Of a stretch of 11,781 nt of DNA, positions 1 through 7,800 are shown piece after piece. The position numbers and the translations under genes were made by a program. Below the pieces are notes generated by a model. It saw only the letters and a program-made list of their open reading frames with translations. It was not told the origin of the DNA and made no database searches. This stretch comes from Verrucomicrobiota bacterium (GTDB lineage: Bacteria > Verrucomicrobiota > Verrucomicrobiia > Limisphaerales > UBA9464), in contig JANXMD010000344.1 in assembly GCA_025354845.1 (NCBI GenBank), positions 1-11,781 of the forward strand, in the 5' to 3' direction. The first letter of the stretch is position 1. Every line of letters starts with the position of its first letter.

Positions 1-629
1 AACAGCTGCAGATATCGTTCGCTGCCGGCGGCGGGCAGCATCTCAATACGGCGGACCTCTGGAAATCGCCCGGCAACCTCCCCAGTGGACTTTACCCGGT
101 GAAGGAATCGATTCTTAAGCTCCCGGCACCGCTGAATACCATCATTACTCGCCAGCGCCAGGCGACTCCGGTCCTCTACCACCCCACTGAAGTTCCGTCG
201 ACGGCGAGCGGCCAGCGACCCGAATTGCCGGCACTCGCGCTTGGTGCGGCGCCCTATCCGGCAAGCACGCCCGATGTTTTCATCAACGCGGGCATTCCGG
301 GCGCACCAACGTCGCACGACGACCTGTTTAGCGCCGCCGGACCGAGCATGACGCAGGCGCGATACTTCGGCACCGCGCTCGAGAACTGCCATCGAGCGAT
401 GGTCGCGCTTGTCGGCGGAAGCCCAATTGTCCTTCCAAACTACAATCTGGATGGGGATCGCGGATACGCTTGGCCCTGCTGGGAACTGGAGCCGCCACCG
501 GCGGCGGGGGCGCTCAGCGATCAGTCGAATAAAAGCTACTCGAGTGCTGTGCCAGTTCCGATGTCTCCTGATGACAAGAGGAACAATCCAAATCTCACCC
601 CGCTGAACCCGCAGGCAGTTAGCTGTTAG
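1..629 (+). CDS. Unrecognised protein, C-terminal part (5' end outside window)
   Basis: The reading frame is open from the first complete codon at position 3 to TAG at 627-629, so the gene starts before the window and only its last 208 codons are visible. A GTG at 99 could in principle start translation, but the frame stays open upstream and the upstream residues (SFAAGGGQHLNTADLWKSPG) look like ordinary protein, so I treat it as 5'-truncated by the window edge. The visible part is rich in Pro, Ala, Asn and Ser, has no transmembrane segment, and contains an Asp/Trp-rich stretch (NYNLDGDRGYAWPCWELEPP) about 65 residues from the end. The C-terminus is Pro/Asn-rich and probably disordered. I do not recognise a family. 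The next gene follows after 48 nt on the same strand, which suggests an operon. The frame is likely coding because it is long, has no competing ORF of similar length, and runs into a well-spaced downstream gene. Confidence 0.6.
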   Translation, partial: QLQISFAAGGGQHLNTADLWKSPGNLPSGLYPVKESILKLPAPLNTIITRQRQATPVLYHPTEVPSTASGQRPELPALALGAAPYPASTPDVFINAGIPGAPTSHDDLFSAAGPSMTQARYFGTALENCHRAMVALVGGSPIVLPNYNLDGDRGYAWPCWELEPPPAAGALSDQSNKSYSSAVPVPMSPDDKRNNPNLTPLNPQAVSC

Positions 630-666
630 TCGGCGAGTGCAACAACCGAGGCTTGAAATCGAATCC

Positions 667-672
667 GGGAGG
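667..672 (+). promoter_or_regulatory. Shine-Dalgarno GGGAGG deciding the 678 start
   Basis: GGGAGG sits five bases before the ATG at 678. It is one of the few clear ribosome binding sites in the window; the giant gene at 4814 and the - strand gene at 4177 have none. Confidence 0.75.
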
Positions 673-677
673 TTAGA

Positions 678-1640
678 ATGCCAACGCCAAAGTCATTGAC
701 CTATATTAATACACTCAAGAAGGCAGGAAACTGGCCGCCAAAGCGGAAGAAGGATGGAAACTCCGGGAAGCCGGGGAGCGTGGCAACGCCGTATCTCGTG
801 GTGCAGGCTGGTCCTTCCGATTTAGGGATGGCTCCCCGGGATCCGGCCACGGGTTGGTACAACGGCAGCATTCTGCTGTTGAGCCCCGCCGGTGCGCCAG
901 AGTTGGCTCCGACAGCGGGAATCAACACGGTTGAATGTGTCGTTCACAACTTCGGGTTGGCGCCGGCGTGGGGAGGCATGGTGAACTTCTTCGCCGCATC
1001 GCAAACTGAGTTCGATGCGATGAATCACGGTTCTTCCCTACTACCCAAGCTTATCGGACGGATCCCGTTCCAGGTGCAGCCGGGCTGCAGCGTCGCGGTG
1101 AAATGCCCTTGGAATCCGGATCCTGCGCACCCGGAGCGTTCTAGCATTCTCGTTCAAGCGTACGACCTCCTATTGGACCCGCTGACCGCATCCAAAGCCT
1201 GGGATTCGTTGGGTAACAGGCAGGTGGGGCGGCTTGATTGTAACACCGATTTTGTCGGTACTTGGGAGGGAAGGCTCGTGTTTCTACCCGGTCGTGTCCA
1301 GAACCTGCCCGGCGCCCCGACCCGCGTGGTGGTGCGACAGAATGGACTCGGAATTACTGGCGTTGAGGTATTCGGGCAGGCAAATGGCCAGTGGGAAGCA
1401 ACTCCCTACAGCGCGTTCACCAGCGGCGTGGTGTCCGGACGAAGGGCGAATGGCAGTCGAGCGGATCCCACCCATACCGATGGGCAGGATTCCTTTTCGT
1501 TTACGTTACAACCGAACGGAACGATGCAAGTTTCGCTAAACAAAACGTCGCCGCCATTCCTGGATCCGACGACACATCTCCATTCAGGCGGATTAGTTCA
1601 GATCAACAGCGGCACGTTTCATCGAACTCTGCACCCATAG
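678..1640 (+). CDS. Hypothetical protein with CARDB-like and lipocalin-like beta domains
   Basis: A complete 320-residue ORF. The ATG at 678 is well supported: GGGAGG lies at 667-672, five bases upstream. There is no signal peptide. The first 35 residues are Lys/Gly/Pro-rich and probably flexible. Residues about 60-170 look like a CARDB or Ig-type beta sandwich: NTVECVVHNFGLAPAWGG at 83-100 matches the strand-turn pattern of such domains, followed by FQVQPGCSVAVKCPW at 131-145 and SSILVQAYD. Residues about 190-318 form a second beta-rich unit that opens with DFVGTWEGRL (191-200) and contains RVVVRQNGLGITGVEVFG and DSFSFTLQPNGTMQVSLNK, reminiscent of small lipocalin-like beta-barrel domains. 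Both assignments rest on pattern only. It lies 48 nt after the preceding partial gene, so the two are probably co-transcribed. No catalytic motif is visible; a binding or structural role is the most that can be inferred. Confidence 0.8.
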   Translation: MPTPKSLTYINTLKKAGNWPPKRKKDGNSGKPGSVATPYLVVQAGPSDLGMAPRDPATGWYNGSILLLSPAGAPELAPTAGINTVECVVHNFGLAPAWGGMVNFFAASQTEFDAMNHGSSLLPKLIGRIPFQVQPGCSVAVKCPWNPDPAHPERSSILVQAYDLLLDPLTASKAWDSLGNRQVGRLDCNTDFVGTWEGRLVFLPGRVQNLPGAPTRVVVRQNGLGITGVEVFGQANGQWEATPYSAFTSGVVSGRRANGSRADPTHTDGQDSFSFTLQPNGTMQVSLNKTSPPFLDPTTHLHSGGLVQINSGTFHRTLHP

Positions 1641-1776
1641 CCGACGAGGTATTCAATTCCAGCCCGACGGCTCAGGTTCTGTGTTGCCACCGAGGGGAAA
1701 GGAGATTCGCGACACTTGTAGCAAGACTGAGAATCAACCTACAGTTCGCACCCAGCCCTTGACTGAAACCGTCCCA

Positions 1777-3033
1777 ATGAAATTCCTGACCCTCATCGCT
1801 ACCTCTTTGGTCTTGGCGACCTGGATCTCGACGGCGCAGGTCGGCGAGTTCACGAAAGCCGCCGACATTGGGAACCCCAAGCGGGCCGGCTCCTCGGAGT
1901 ACGACGAGACCAGCCAGACCTACACGCTCAAGGGCGGCGGCTACAACATCTGGTTCAACCACGACGAGTTCCATTTTCTCTACAAAAAGATCAAAGGGGA
2001 CTTCCTCCTCACGGCCCATTTCCAGCTCATCGGCAATGTGAAGGGCAACGCCCATCGCAAGACCGGCTGGATGATCCGTGAGACCACCGACCATGACGCC
2101 GTCAGCATCAACTCCTGCCTCCATGGCGACGGATTGGTCGTGCTGCAATGGCGTCTCATGCGCGGCGCCTACATGCGCGATCCGGAGGAGGAGATCTTTT
2201 TCCCGAAACCGTATTTCGGAGAAAACATCATCCAGCTCGAGCGCATGGGGAAGCAGATCACCATGCGGATGGCGCACCCTGGCGAACCGTTGGTGGACAT
2301 GGGTTCCATCACGCTTCCCGAGCTGAAGGACGAAGTTCTCATCGGACCCTACGTGCTGGCCCACGACCCGGACGGCATGCAGGAAGCCCGCGTCTGGAAC
2401 GTCCGGATCTCGACGCCGGTTCTTCCCGATTGGCACCCGAACAAGCAGGTGAAGAGGGTCAGCCACGCAGCGCTGGTCTTCAGCAGCCGGATTGAAACCC
2501 TCGAAATGGCCACGGGAAAACGGAAGGTGCTCCATGAGACCGCCGACAAGATCGGCGCGCTCGCCTTCAGTCCGGATGGGACGGAAGTCGCGTTCGAGAG
2601 CGGTGGAAAAATCCTTTCCGTCTCCTCGGACGGTGGATCGGCCAAGCCATCAGCCACTCCGCCGGCCACCCAGCGGACCGAGACCGCCGGCCTGTACCTT
2701 TACTTTTCTGACGGGCAAAACGGCACCAGTCAGATTTGGCGCAAGAAGGTGGATGGGAGCGAATCAGTTCAACTGACCTTCGACCTCGACCCTGCCTGGT
2801 TTCCACAGGTCTCGCCGGATGGGAAATGGATCGTTTATCTAGCCTACCCGCACGACGCCAATCCCCAGAAGGCCGTGGCCTATCACCGAGTTTCCCTCAA
2901 GGTAATGCCTGTTTCCGGCGGAGCTCCGAGGACGATCGCCTACCTGTTCGGAGGCCAAGGCACACTTCAGCACCCTTGTTGGTCCCCGGACGGTTCACGG
3001 ATTCTCTTTGTATCGAATGGCGAGAAACGCTGA
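1777..3033 (+). CDS. Secreted LamG-like / TolB-type PD40 propeller protein (short propeller)
   Basis: The frame is open from 1681, but the ATG at 1777 is the better start because it begins a clear signal peptide (MKFLTLIATSLVLATWISTAQ, cleavage near residue 21). This gives 418 residues. Residues about 25-215 match the concanavalin/DUF1349-like N-terminal domain found in secreted two-domain proteins of Verrucomicrobiota and relatives (YNIWFNHDEFHFLYKKIKGD, HRKTGWMIRE, VSINSCLHGDGL). Residues about 225-418 are PD40/TolB propeller repeats: AFSPDGTEVAFES near 264, QIWRKKVDGSESVQLT near 319, VSPDGKWIVYLAY near 346, and the closing FGGQGTLQHPCWSPDG near 390-405. The C-terminus ends where such proteins normally end, so the gene is not 3'-truncated. 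Between residues about 285 and 312 a Pro/Thr-rich linker stands where I would expect further propeller blades, so the propeller seems internally shortened. These proteins are often annotated as TolB family or biopolymer transporter TolR, but there is no evidence of transport; a periplasmic or extracellular binding role is likely. No clear ribosome binding site precedes 1777. Confidence 0.85.
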   Translation: MKFLTLIATSLVLATWISTAQVGEFTKAADIGNPKRAGSSEYDETSQTYTLKGGGYNIWFNHDEFHFLYKKIKGDFLLTAHFQLIGNVKGNAHRKTGWMIRETTDHDAVSINSCLHGDGLVVLQWRLMRGAYMRDPEEEIFFPKPYFGENIIQLERMGKQITMRMAHPGEPLVDMGSITLPELKDEVLIGPYVLAHDPDGMQEARVWNVRISTPVLPDWHPNKQVKRVSHAALVFSSRIETLEMATGKRKVLHETADKIGALAFSPDGTEVAFESGGKILSVSSDGGSAKPSATPPATQRTETAGLYLYFSDGQNGTSQIWRKKVDGSESVQLTFDLDPAWFPQVSPDGKWIVYLAYPHDANPQKAVAYHRVSLKVMPVSGGAPRTIAYLFGGQGTLQHPCWSPDGSRILFVSNGEKR

Positions 3034-3128
3034 TGCCGAATACGAAGGAGACCGTCGCCGGTGTCGACGTCGCGAAGCATGGGTTGTCCGTCGGCGGCGC
3101 CGTAGGTGCGTCCTCTTTGTTGATCTGA
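3033..3128 (+). pseudogene. Possible remnant of an IS110-type transposase N-terminus
   Basis: An ATG at 3033 overlaps the TGA of the preceding gene (TGATG) and opens a 31-codon ORF ending at 3128. Its first 20 residues, MPNTKETVAGVDVAKHGLSV, resemble the start of IS110/IS1111-family DEDD transposases, where G-(I/V)-D-V-(A/S)-K-xx-L-(D/S)-V carries the first catalytic Asp. After that the resemblance stops (GGAVGASSLLI) and the frame runs into the palindromic repeat region. No further transposase motif is seen in the other frames downstream. The best reading is a truncated insertion-sequence fragment. The match is short and could be chance; the ORF is unlikely to make a functional product. Confidence 0.3.
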
Positions 3129-3147
3129 ACCCCATTGGATCTTCCGA

Positions 3148-3243
3148 GCTCCGTCGGAGCGGCATGTTCCAGATGATGCCGCCCCGACGGGGCAGTCCCC
3201 ACGACGAACCTCAAGTCTACCACGATTCCGCCCCCAACGGGGC
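3148..3243. repeat. Cluster of three GC hairpins, REP-like intergenic element
   Basis: Three short dyads lie in one 96-base stretch between convergent genes. They are GCTCC-GTC-GGAGC (3148-3160), GCCCC-GAC-GGGGC (3181-3193) and GCCCC-CAAC-GGGGC (3230-3243). The first is followed by GGCATGTTCCAGATGATGCC, leading straight to the second. From memory, blocks of this form (a GCTCC/GGAGC dyad followed by a CCCC/GGGG dyad) recur between genes in Verrucomicrobiota, Planctomycetota and Bacteroidota genomes, often miscalled as small proteins. Whether this copy is repeated elsewhere in its genome cannot be seen here. None of the dyads is followed by a T-run, so they are poor classical terminators, though they may help end the convergent transcripts. 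Confidence 0.55.
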
Positions 3244-3316
3244 TGCGAGCGGACGGCGGGTACCCCTGTGCGCGATTGCCACCGATGCGTCTCGTGGCCG
3301 CGGTTGCTGAGTTGGG
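3244..3316. other. Short spacer before the - strand gene end
   Basis: These 73 bases separate the hairpin cluster from the stop codon of the - strand gene at 3317. I see no terminator with a T-run and no coding signal here. Confidence 0.4.
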
Positions 3317-4177
3317 TTACGGTGCCATCACAACCGACGTTTTCCCGGATGCCTGGTCAAAAACCTCCAGAGTCGTCCGGCAAGGGCCCGGCGGAAATCC
3401 ATTTCTACCAGCTCTTGAAACGAGCATGACCCCGCGCACCGGGATCCGGCCGGCCGCCGTCGCATCCGCGGGGATGGCGAAATCCAGGGACGTGGCTTCA
3501 CCAGGCCTGAGTATCGTGGTGGAGCTCTTGAGCACGGCCCCGTCTCCGTTGAATAGAATCAGTTCAACTCGGCAAGGTCCCGGAGGGAATCCCGATCGGC
3601 CGGGCTCCGGAAGATTGACCGCGTTAAGTCTGGCGACCTGTCCGGCAACAATGGCCACTTGGCCCACGTTTCCCGGGGGTTCCGGTTGGGGGTTGAAACC
3701 CGCCGCTTCGCCCGGTTTATCCGGACCGAGCGTGACGAGCGTCCTGCCAGTTTGATTGTCAAAAAGCTCTACGGTGGCCCGGCAAGGTCCCGGCGGAAGC
3801 AGTCCCGCCCCGTCACGGGTCGTGTTGGACAGCAGACGCACCGAGGGCCGAACCTCTCGACGCATCAGATCGCGGGTTAACACATCGTCGCCGTTGAGGT
3901 CGATATGGGTCGACCTGCCTGCGGTCAGCGTTTTCTCGACTGCCGGAAGCAATAAATTACCCAATTCGTCATAGAGCGCGATTTCAACCCGGCACGGACC
4001 GGGCGGGAACTCGTTGAGGGCGGGGAGATCCACATTGGCAACGTTGATCCGCAAGGATTGACCGGCGCACAGGCCGATCATTCCAAATCCCGGCGGATCA
4101 GGTTGGGGATTGAATGCAAAGGCGCGTTCTCCGGCGAGGAGACCGAGCGCAAGAATGACTGCAGGGATCGTTTTCAT
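3317..4177 (-). CDS. Secreted FNPQPxPPG / PPGPCR repeat protein (two tandem modules)
   Basis: A 286-residue ORF read from ATG at 4177 to TAA at 3317. Residues 1-21 are a textbook signal peptide (MKTIPAVILALGLLAG... ending AFA), so the mature protein should begin exactly with FNPQPDPPG. The rest is two copies of one module. FNPQPDPPG at 22-30 recurs as FNPQPEPPG at 161-169 (139-residue period). Each module contains two PPGPCR units: cysteines at 62 and 132 in module one, 202 and 266 in module two. Each unit is followed by a strand-like stretch (VEIALYDELG, ATVELFDNQTG, VELILFNGDG, TTLEVFDQASG). A conserved GQ-xxRxN-xxN segment follows each FNPQP motif. An extra cysteine at 37 breaks the symmetry. 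I recall FNPQPDPPG in uncharacterised exported proteins of soil bacteria, usually as a single module; the function is unknown. A beta-sandwich fold is a guess. No Shine-Dalgarno is apparent before 4177. It converges with the upstream + strand genes and diverges from the giant gene. Confidence 0.85.
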   Translation of the reverse strand: MKTIPAVILALGLLAGERAFAFNPQPDPPGFGMIGLCAGQSLRINVANVDLPALNEFPPGPCRVEIALYDELGNLLLPAVEKTLTAGRSTHIDLNGDDVLTRDLMRREVRPSVRLLSNTTRDGAGLLPPGPCRATVELFDNQTGRTLVTLGPDKPGEAAGFNPQPEPPGNVGQVAIVAGQVARLNAVNLPEPGRSGFPPGPCRVELILFNGDGAVLKSSTTILRPGEATSLDFAIPADATAAGRIPVRGVMLVSRAGRNGFPPGPCRTTLEVFDQASGKTSVVMAP

Positions 4178-4289
4178 TTAGGTCGAACAGGTTTGGTTGT
4201 TGGAAAGCCGCGCAGGTCACTTGCCTCGCAACTCGTCTGCTTACCCCCTGCTATGACAAGAAACCGAAAAGGTTACGGGAGGATTTAAC

Positions 4290-4655
4290 GTGCGCGACGG
4301 TCCCCTGCGGCTGTGGATTCCGGGCGCTGCCCCGGGGCAATCGCAAAAAACGGTACGATACCACCCGCTGGAGATCCTTTGTGGCTGCCCCGACTTCGAT
4401 GCGCCACAGCCGTGGGCCATAGAAAAAGGGACGGCCTCCCTCTTGGTTGAGGGGGTGAACCTTCTCAGCCTGCGGAATGTGCGTGGCAGCGTGAAGACCA
4501 GCGCAAATGGAACAGAGAAAACAGGGCACCTCGAAGCCGTGGCCAGCGAGGTGCCCTGTCGATACGACGTAACCTCAACCCTTACTCTTACGCGTTCAGG
4601 ATCACTCTCGTATCGCCGAGGCAACGGTGGACCGTCAGCGTGTAAACTGTTCTGA
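4290..4655 (+). CDS. Doubtful 121-codon ORF with strong ribosome binding site
   Basis: A GTG at 4290 follows GGGAGG (4277-4282) with a seven-base spacer, which is a better translation signal than that of any neighbour except the gene at 678. The predicted product (starting VRDGPLRLWIPGAAPG) has no signal peptide or membrane segment and matches no family I recognise. Against it: codon usage is only moderately GC-biased at third positions, two ORFs overlap it on the other strand (4241-4624 and 4251-4529), and its 3' half contains a perfect 13-bp inverted repeat typical of non-coding DNA. I list it because the start signal is good, not because the protein is convincing. Confidence 0.2.
   Translation: MRDGPLRLWIPGAAPGQSQKTVRYHPLEILCGCPDFDAPQPWAIEKGTASLLVEGVNLLSLRNVRGSVKTSANGTEKTGHLEAVASEVPCRYDVTSTLTLTRSGSLSYRRGNGGPSACKLF
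4521..4559. repeat. Perfect 13-bp inverted repeat (stem-loop)
   Basis: ACAGGGCACCTCG at 4521-4533 is repeated exactly inverted at 4547-4559, with a 13-base loop. On the - strand the stem is followed by TTTTCTCTG, so it could be a rho-independent terminator for transcription running leftward, though no - strand gene is seen immediately upstream of it. On the + strand no T-run follows. It could instead be a leader structure or a protein-binding dyad upstream of the giant gene. Confidence 0.65.
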
Positions 4656-4694
4656 CGAGCATTTTGTTCCCGATCTAATCACCGACTAACTTCT

Positions 4695-4717
4695 CTTTGA
4701 CCTCCCGCTAGTCAAAG
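4695..4717. promoter_or_regulatory. Operator-like dyad CTTTGAC-N9-GTCAAAG
   Basis: A perfect 7-bp inverted repeat with a 9-base spacer lies about 100 bases before the giant gene's ATG. The left arm includes TTGACC, which would serve as a -35 box, but no matching -10 is found at the usual distance. The size and spacing fit a dimeric regulator site. This is a pattern observation only. Confidence 0.3.
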
Positions 4718-4813
4718 CTGGGGTTCCGTAACGGGAAATCGGCTTGCCCGCCGCAGAAAAGGAGGCGAGGAAAGGCGCTCTACACTAAAGCCCTCCTGCT
4801 TCCACGAATCGAT

Positions 4814-7800
4814 ATGCAATCCCTCCGCGGTCCCTCGCATTGGCTAGCGTTCGTGGTTTCATTGCTCGCGCTCTCCTCACCGTGGTCCGGGCGGTGCCAG
4901 ACGCCGGTGCTCGACCCGCCGCAACCGCAGGCTGGCGGCGTGCAGCTCCGCCTGCGCGGGCCAGCGAACACGGTCCACCGCGTGGACGCCGCGGCGGAGC
5001 TGCCGTTCTGGTCGCCCCTCGAGCTGCTGACGTCGGCCGCGACCACGAAGAGTTTCCTCGACCCAGTTACCAACTCGGCTGCGCGTTTCTATCGCGCGGT
5101 GGAGGTGGAGAAGGAATTGGCCGTGTTGCGCATCGCGCCGTTGAGTGGCGGGCCAGGCAACGAGGTCCTTCTTGAAGGCCAGTTCTTCATCGCCGGCCAG
5201 CCGGCCGAGAACGCTGTCACCATCGGTGGAGTGGCTGCGGTCGTCACCGCGGCCACGAGCACTCGGCTCACCGTGCTGGTGCCGGTGAACGCGAGGTCGG
5301 GTTTGGTCGTGGTCCGCACCGCGACGGATACGGCGGCGGCGCCGGCAACCTTCACCGTGCTGACCCGGGTGCCGGTGCGCGTCGACCCTCCGGGCGCGCT
5401 GGCGGCGGCGGCGTATGTTGTGGTAAACACCTTCGACGGCGCGCGGGCCGCGGGATTGCCGGTGCGGCAAGGCGTGCCGTTGATTTCGATGGCGGTGCCG
5501 ACGAACGACGCTCGCGGTACGCTGCTCGCGGTGACGGTTGACCCGCCAGAAGTGCTGGTCTTCAGCGCGGCTTCGACCGCGGAAGCGATGGTGTTCCTCC
5601 ACCCACTCTTCCAAACCGCACATCCGCTGCTCGCCCCGCGCGCATTGAGTCTAATCCATGCCGCACCCGAGGTCGGCGCGCTCGGCAGACTGATGCGCGG
5701 GCATTTCGCGGCTGGCTTGAACCCGGTGGACCAACCGGACTTCGCCGCCGCCTATTCCAACGCCGTCTTTGGCGTGTCGCGAAGCGGCGCCATGCGGCAG
5801 CTCGTGGCAGAGGTTGCGCAGATGTCCATACCGGCCCCGCCGGCGAGCGGCCGCCCACGGCCGGCGACGACCACGGCGGATGTCGCGGATTTTCCGGTGG
5901 ATGCGGACTGGATCGAGGTCTCTCGTTTCAAGGCGGTGGCCAGCAACTTTATTGACGAGGTGATCGCTGCAGCAAAGGGCAAGGTTGAAGGCAAACCGCT
6001 AGGCTTGCGCCAACGTTTGGTCCGCCGCGGTCAGAGCGAGACCTACCCCTACGCCACGACGGTGGATTGGTTCGTTCGAATCGACGAGATTGACGTGGAG
6101 GCGGCGTTTCCCGGTGGTCGGTCCGACCTCACGCGGGCTTGGCTGCAGCCCGATTCCCGCGAGGTCTATCCCGTGCGTGCGACCCCGCCGGATGCCGCGG
6201 CGGACGAGGATCCGTTCCCGCGTTATGGCGCGGTGGGCGCCAAGACGTTCAATGAAATCACCGTGCCCGTGAAGACGCTCGCAGCCTATGTGTCGGGGAA
6301 GATTCAGGACGCGCTGATTCCGCCTGCCGACGAGATCACGTTCCCGGACCGCGACGCGCTCTACCGGGTCACCGCGGTTGGGCCGTCGTTCGCTTTGGGA
6401 CCGGAGGCGACCACCGCCAATGCGGCCTATCCTTTCGAGCTCTCGCGGGCACATGTCCTGAACCTGCTCTCGGCCACGATGGACAGCATCAGCGTGTTGA
6501 TCGACGTCAAGGGCGTGCTGGGATATACGGTCAATAACGATCTGATCAAGAAGGTTGGCCTGGAAGCGGCCAAGAAGGTGCCCAGCTTCCGCGAGCCTCC
6601 GGATTTGTTGCCGGCCTTCTTGGATTTGGTGAAGTTCACCTTGGGCGAACTCGCAGACGGCCTGAAGGACAAGGGGCTCGAGCACGCGTTTGGCGAGGCG
6701 TTGCAACAGGGGACAAAGCTCGTTGCAGAGAATTATCAGAAGGCGGCGATCCCCGCCCTGAAGGCCCTCGATATCGGCGGGGGCATCGGTCAGATCCTGC
6801 TGCGGATCCGCGGTACCGCCGTCATTTCGCCATTGGAGACGACTTTCGTCATGGTGGGGAATCCGTTCCAGCTTCAGTTCCTCGACATCACGCCCGCCAT
6901 CGGCCAATCCGGAGACGAGGTGGTCGTTCGCTTCCGTGGGCCGCGCGGTTTGGCGCGGTTTGGCACCCGGAGCTCCAAGGACTCCGTAGAGTTTCTCGGT
7001 CCGGATTTTTTCGAGGGTGAGGTGAAATCCGTCACCGGCCCCGATGCAGACGGCGTGCAGACGGTCAGGCTGCTCTTGCCCCAAGGGTTGTCGGCCAGTT
7101 CGGACGGCACCTACGAAGTCACGGTGGGCACCGGCGGCCGGGTGGGCCGAGGTTCCTTCCGGATGGCGAGCACGACGGTCGTCCGGGCAGTCACTCCGGC
7201 GTCGGCGTTTGCGCCCGCAGCGAGTTTTCTCGGGTCCCCTTATGCGGGCGAGCAGGTGCGCCTTACGGGGGCGAACTTCAATCGGAAGGACAAGTTTTTC
7301 TGCCCGACTGCGACCGGGGAAGTGGTGGCGACTGGGGTGGTCGACAACCGCACGGACGGAGACGTGAGCTTCACGTTGCCGACGGGCGTCGTGAGCGGCC
7401 CTATTCGTGTCGTGCATACCTTGCCGGCCGGAGGTACGCAGACAAACCAGAGCCCGGTACTCACGATCCTGGGACCGCCCGTCATCAAGTCGGTCGCGCC
7501 GCTCCTCGGACCGGTCGGGACCACCGTCACCCTGGATTTGCTGAACGCCGGCAATCAGGCCGCGACCGTGGGGGTCAGCATCGGCGGGAAGCCGTTCCAG
7601 AACCCCACGCTGCTCGGAGACGCGCTGGTGGGTCTCGTTCAGTTTGGCGCCACTGGAGGCGATGTGGTGGTGGAGACGCCCGCGGGCCGGGCGACGAACC
7701 ACTTCGGCGTGACTCCGGGCCTCACCAGCGGAGCCAGCATCCAGGTCGGCGGCAATTCGCCAATCACTTTGGAGGTGGCCGTGGGCATGGCTAACGGCAC

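Larger units (their letters stand above)
4178..4813. other. 636-bp intergenic region with structured DNA
   Basis: This divergent region between the FNPQP gene and the giant gene must hold the promoters of both, yet I find no convincing -35/-10 pair on either strand. It contains a 12-bp perfect palindrome TGCCCCGGGGCA (4328-4339), a small dyad CCCTC-TTGGTT-GAGGG (4438-4453), the 13-bp inverted repeat listed separately, and an operator-like dyad near 4695. Overlapping ORFs of about 90-125 codons exist on both strands, none of a recognised family. GGAGG at 4761-4765 is too far (about 48 nt) from the ATG at 4814 to act directly as its ribosome binding site, but it can pair with CCTCC at about 4793-4797, so a leader hairpin is possible. 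Confidence 0.5.

Noticed and set aside
1758..1763. TTGACT as a -35 box for the gene at 1777
   Set aside because: It lies only 13 bases before the start codon, leaving no room for a -10 box and leader.
1672..2535. A 287-codon - strand open frame over the LamG/TolB-like gene
   Set aside because: The + strand has a signal peptide and recognisable domains; the antisense product is His/Asp/Val-rich low-information sequence typical of a shadow frame.
4877..5623. A 248-codon - strand frame at the start of the giant gene
   Set aside because: Arg/His-rich shadow of the IPT/TIG region with no recognisable motif.
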